From Bacillota bacterium (lineage in GTDB: Bacteria > Bacillota > Clostridia > Oscillospirales > Ruminococcaceae), in NCBI GenBank assembly GCA_023439605.1, contig JAEXNS010000175.1:1-8891 (forward strand): a stretch of 8,891 nucleotides of DNA, written 5' to 3'. Positions 6,566 through 8,891 of this stretch are shown here, in pieces. The notes below the pieces were generated by a model that made no database searches, was not told the origin of the DNA, and worked only from the letters and a program-made list of their open reading frames with translations. Within the stretch, counting starts at the first letter, position 1. Each line of letters starts with the position of its first letter. The position numbers and the translations under genes are program-made.

Positions 6566-6828
6566 AGCACCCTTTGCAAACAACGTATTTACTATAGCTA
6601 AAATAGAGGTTTGCGGCTGAAAAACTTTTTTCGTCTTTTTCATAAATAAAAAACTAAAAAATCACCCTCTATCAACATAACTACGCCATCGGCTGAAAAC
6701 GATAAATAATATACAAATCACTTTCAATCAATGAATTAATTTTAACACATAAAAAAGATAATTAATAGCATATTTAATGAATTTTTTATAAACTTTCTGT
6801 TAACAAACATTAAATATGCTAATAATTC
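6566..6828 (-). promoter_or_regulatory. CRISPR leader region
   Basis: This AT-rich, gene-free stretch lies between the first repeat (6530-6565) and the 131-bp elements and is oriented to feed the array on the minus strand. It includes a repeat-like fragment at about 6626-6653 (TTTTTCGTC, then CATAAATAAA, with the GC stem missing). Two copies of CGGCTGAAAA lie about 75 bases apart (near 6614 and 6689). A weak promoter candidate is TTGATT near 6731-6726 with TATTTA 17 bases further on. No box is strong enough to fix the transcription start. Confidence 0.55.
6766..6821 (-). terminator. 14-bp inverted repeat, possible csm operon terminator
   Basis: TAGCATATTTAATG (6766-6779) and CATTAAATATGCTA (6808-6821) are perfect reverse complements around 28 bases. 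On the minus strand the second arm is followed after a few bases by CTTTTTTATG. It could end the csm transcript before the leader. The long loop and AT-rich stem make it a weak terminator, and a binding-site role is equally possible. Confidence 0.4.
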
Positions 6829-6959
6829 TTACTATTCATCCATTAAAGATAGAGATTACTTTTTTTGCAGAGTTTTGACTCTGCGGAGTCAACCGAGGCT
6901 TTTAGATCGCCCTGGACCTTCGGTAAAACATCCACCTTACATATATAGCTAAATAGCAA
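6829..6959 (-). mobile_element. 131-bp inverted-repeat element, copy 1
   Basis: The ends are TTACTATTC (6829-6837) and AAATAGCAA (6951-6959), the latter matching the inverse of the former at seven of nine bases. The interior has the structured core at 6867-6924. On the minus strand this contains ACCGAAGGTCCAGGGCGA, a TTGACTC-CGCA-GAGTCAA hairpin and an overlapping GCAGAG/CTCTGC hairpin. It has exactly the same length as copy 3. Its central GAC-stem is partly lost. It has no coding capacity, so it would be non-autonomous (MITE-like). No target duplication is evident. Confidence 0.65.
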
Positions 6960-6968
6960 CAAATAATA

Positions 6969-7079
6969 TTACTATTCATCGATTATAGATAGAGATTACT
7001 TTTTTGCAGAGTTTCGACTCTGCGGAGTCGACCGGGCTTTCCGGTCGCCCTGGACCTTCGGTAAAACATTCGCCTTACG
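6969..7079 (-). mobile_element. Inverted-repeat element, copy 2, truncated at one end
   Basis: It starts with TTACTATTC (6969-6977) and carries the best-preserved core of the family (7006-7062): GACCGG/CCGGTC hairpin, TCGACTC-CGCA-GAGTCGA hairpin, and ACC-TTC-GGT. The right-hand part present in copies 1 and 3 (ATATAGCTxAATAG) is missing. Copy 3 begins directly at 7080, so about 20 bases were lost at the junction or copy 3 inserted into copy 2. Confidence 0.65.
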
Positions 7080-7210
7080 TTACTATTCGTCCATTAAGGT
7101 AGAGCTTACTTTTTTGCAGACTTTCGACTCTGCGGAGTCAACCGAGACTTTTAGAACGCCTTGGACCTTCGGTAAAATGTCTCTAACCTATACATATAGC
7201 TGAATAGTAA
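7080..7210 (-). mobile_element. 131-bp inverted-repeat element, copy 3, abutting csm6
   Basis: Perfect 9-bp terminal inverted repeats, TTACTATTC (7080-7088) and GAATAGTAA (7202-7210), enclose a core at 7116-7173. The right end stops two bases before the csm6 stop codon (7213-7215), so the element is part of the csm transcript's 3' end. One arm of the GCAGAG/CTCTGC pairing has a substitution (GTCTGC), and the central GAC-stem is degenerate. Confidence 0.68.
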
Positions 7211-7212
7211 TA

Positions 7213-8526
7213 TTATTTTAACAGCTTTATTATATAATCATTCATTTTATCATATGAATTCCATATTTTTTTATCCATATTATGATTGCATATCATAAAT
7301 AAATCTTCTAGTTTTTTCAATATTTCCATAGAGCTATATTTTGCTTTTGCTTGTATCCACTCCTCTGTAACTGATACTATTTCATGTGCAGCAAGATTTC
7401 GTACTTTTGTTTCTACTTCCCTTAACTCTTTCACAAATTCTACCTCTTGTGCATTTTTTGAAATACAAGTTATTATCGCTGTCATATGATACGAACTCAC
7501 AGGTCTGGCTTGCAAGTTAGAATTTAGTAATGTGTTTAAACAATTATAAATGTCTTGATTATTTTCAATTTTTTTAATGTCTAAAATATACACACCTTTT
7601 TCATCTTTTGTACAAAACAAGTTCAAACCTATACCATATTTATTTAAAACCAATTCCATCATATCCGCTATTACAGGAGTTATTGCCCTAAGAAAATCAC
7701 CATACTCCTGTTTTTTTAGTTTTATTTTCAATATAAGTATATACTCAAAAATGCTTTTTTTAAGCTTTTCATTTACTTCATAAAAGTTGAAGTTTATATT
7801 TTTCATATAATTATTTACCGCTATAAAATCAAGCTGTAGTCTAGCATTTGCAGCATACAATAAATTTAATACGTTTTTATTAACATGATTTTTTATTGTT
7901 TTTGTTATTTCTATAGCGGAAACATAATTATAGTTTTCTATGTTTTTTATAATCTGTTGTTTTTTAAACTCTGACATTATTTTTTTTGCATCTGATTTTT
8001 TAGTTCTATCCTCAAACTCTTCAGGAACATTGTCCTTATTAAATTCCCAGTTAAGTTCATATTCATAGTTTTTCTTGTTTTCATGATTATGATTTAAACT
8101 TCTAGCCGGTGTAGATACCTGTATAGGTACTATGTTTTCTTCTGACAGTATGGATATAATTTGCAAAGAACTTTTCATAGCAGGTGTTCCTGAAGAAACA
8201 TTAAGAAGTATTTCACAGTCTTTATAAGTAAATGCTATGCTTTTCAAAATTTCTTGAAAGTCCAATATAAACTCATCAAAAAGCTGTACTTCCACAAGAT
8301 GTGGTCTTTCAATCACCTTTACATCAAATTTATGCCCTATATGTTCACCTAATTTTTCTATGCAAAATAAATATCTATTGTCATTTTTATGAAAATCCAG
8401 CATTTCCTTAGACATATACAAGTAAACTATATCCGGCTTATAAATTCTACATATGTGTAATAAAGCTCCATCCCTTTCGTTTGAAATAGGATCTGTTCCT
8501 CCTACAGGCGAAAACAAAACAGTCAT
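7213..8526 (-). CDS. csm6: Csm6, CARF-HEPN ribonuclease of the type III-A system
   Basis: The 437-residue protein has the two-part layout of Csm6. An N-terminal CARF domain (about 1-165) starts MTVLFSPVGGTDPIS and has the ligand-site motifs GTD (10-12) and NVSSGTPAM (109-117). A helical linker follows, then a C-terminal HEPN domain with the catalytic R-x4-H motif RNLAAH (376-381). Csm6 is a stand-alone cytoplasmic RNase. When the Csm complex binds target RNA, Cas10 makes cyclic oligoadenylate, which binds the CARF domain and activates non-specific RNA cleavage by HEPN. Length is normal and both key motifs are intact, so it should be active. ATG 8526 shares its A with the csm5 TGA, and GAGG lies seven bases upstream. 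A TTG one codon earlier is possible but less likely. It is co-transcribed with csm5. Whether cA4 or cA6 is the activator cannot be read from sequence. Confidence 0.93.
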   Translation of the reverse strand: MTVLFSPVGGTDPISNERDGALLHICRIYKPDIVYLYMSKEMLDFHKNDNRYLFCIEKLGEHIGHKFDVKVIERPHLVEVQLFDEFILDFQEILKSIAFTYKDCEILLNVSSGTPAMKSSLQIISILSEENIVPIQVSTPARSLNHNHENKKNYEYELNWEFNKDNVPEEFEDRTKKSDAKKIMSEFKKQQIIKNIENYNYVSAIEITKTIKNHVNKNVLNLLYAANARLQLDFIAVNNYMKNINFNFYEVNEKLKKSIFEYILILKIKLKKQEYGDFLRAITPVIADMMELVLNKYGIGLNLFCTKDEKGVYILDIKKIENNQDIYNCLNTLLNSNLQARPVSSYHMTAIITCISKNAQEVEFVKELREVETKVRNLAAHEIVSVTEEWIQAKAKYSSMEILKKLEDLFMICNHNMDKKIWNSYDKMNDYIIKLLK

Positions 8527-8891
8527 CAATTCACCTCTTTTATACTCATTTTACACAATCCCATTTCATATAAAGCTCCGTTATAACGAGTGCACTTAAG
8601 CATATGAGGAGAAACGCCTAGCTGTTCATCAAGATTATGCTTGTGTTGTTTTTTCCCATCTGGCGATAATGTACTGTCAATAATTTTACTTACCATTTTT
8701 ACGTTTTCTTTTTTTGGTAATATTTTTTTAACGGTTTTATTTTCACCATTTACAACTTTTGTTTCCTGCACCACATCTGTAAGTATTGGATAAGTTATAG
8801 TTTTACTTACATATCCTACACCACCACCAAAATAAAATGAATTTGCCACATAATTTTTATTGGATTTATTAAATTTAGATGAAAACAATCC
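8526..8891 (-). CDS. csm5: Csm5, C-terminal part (type III-A complex subunit)
   Basis: Only the last 121 residues lie in the window; the reading frame stays open to the right edge, so the true start is outside. The segment has typical Csm5 C-terminal features: a glycine-rich FYFGGGVGYVSKTITYP turn and strand, and the conserved ending HKHNLDEQLGVSPHMLKCT followed by YNGALYEMGLCKM. Csm5 is a Cas7-group RAMP protein that caps the backbone of the Csm complex at the 3' end of the crRNA and helps crRNA maturation. The TGA stop (8528-8526) overlaps the csm6 ATG. A TTG at 8888 is in frame but is internal. The rest of the csm operon (cas10, csm2-4, possibly cas6) is expected further right, which is inference. 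Confidence 0.9.
   Translation of the reverse strand, partial: GLFSSKFNKSNKNYVANSFYFGGGVGYVSKTITYPILTDVVQETKVVNGENKTVKKILPKKENVKMVSKIIDSTLSPDGKKQHKHNLDEQLGVSPHMLKCTRYNGALYEMGLCKMSIKEVN

Noticed and set aside
7006..7062. The structured core as a hammerhead, twister or HDV-like ribozyme, a group II intron domain V, or a c-di-GMP riboswitch
   Set aside because: It has tempting pieces (CGAAAC, CCGAAGG, GGGCGACC) but lacks the obligatory motifs, such as CUGANGA for hammerhead or the paired conserved joints of the others. No intron protein is nearby.
6867..7173. The three copies near csm6 as rho-independent terminators
   Set aside because: On the minus strand the final hairpin is followed by A residues, and on the plus strand the T-run precedes the stem, so neither direction fits.
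7286..7783. Two open frames of about 67 codons on the plus strand
   Set aside because: Both lie antisense inside csm6, have no ribosome site, and show no family features.
8886..8888. TTG 8888 as the start of a 120-residue gene
   Set aside because: The frame stays open through the right edge and the product is clearly the C-terminal part of Csm5, so the TTG is an internal leucine codon.

Overview
The window is AT-rich DNA with the gene style of a low-GC Gram-positive anaerobe (Clostridia-like Firmicute). Evidence is strong AGGAGG-type ribosome sites, TTG starts, TTGACA/TATAAT promoters, a secreted cohesin-domain protein, a dockerin protein, and a type III-A (Csm) CRISPR locus. All recognisable genes lie on the minus strand, so transcription runs from high to low coordinates.

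Layout in transcription order: the 3' end of csm5 (8891-8526) is translationally coupled to csm6 (8526-7213). Three head-to-tail copies of a roughly 131-bp inverted-repeat-ended element follow (7210-6829), then an AT-rich leader (6828-6566). The main CRISPR array has 23 repeats of 36 bp and 22 spacers (6565-4891). Its last repeat is interrupted by a 77-bp GC-rich structured insert. After about 110 bp of featureless DNA comes a decayed second array of four repeats and three spacers (4696-4432). Its last repeat is interrupted at the same position by a near-identical 78-bp insert. A 22-bp perfect hairpin (4296-4349) closes the locus.

Below the array are four more genes or operons: a secreted dockerin-containing protein (4059-3415); a small DUF3784-like membrane protein (3247-2918); an operon of a two-repeat DUF1538 transporter and a tandem PII-like regulator (2653-529); and the 5' part of a secreted cohesin-domain protein (383 to the left edge).

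The CRISPR part works as one unit. Csm5 belongs to the crRNA-guided Csm complex that recognises foreign RNA. Csm6 is an accessory ribonuclease switched on by the cyclic oligoadenylate made by that complex. The array, on the same strand as the genes, supplies the guides. No cas1, cas2, cas6 or other csm genes are inside the window. The transporter/PII pair is a separate transport-and-sensing operon. The cohesin and dockerin genes may belong to a protein-assembly system on the cell surface.

The least explained feature is a family of GC-rich, hairpin-forming repeats with a shared core (CCGAAGGT..CAGGGCGACCGGAAA..CTCCGCAGAG). Six copies occur here, in both orientations. Two sit inside terminal CRISPR repeats with an 8-bp flanking duplication, three lie between csm6 and the leader, and one lies between the DUF3784-like gene and the transporter. 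Compensatory base changes between copies suggest selection on structure. I do not recognise the family.
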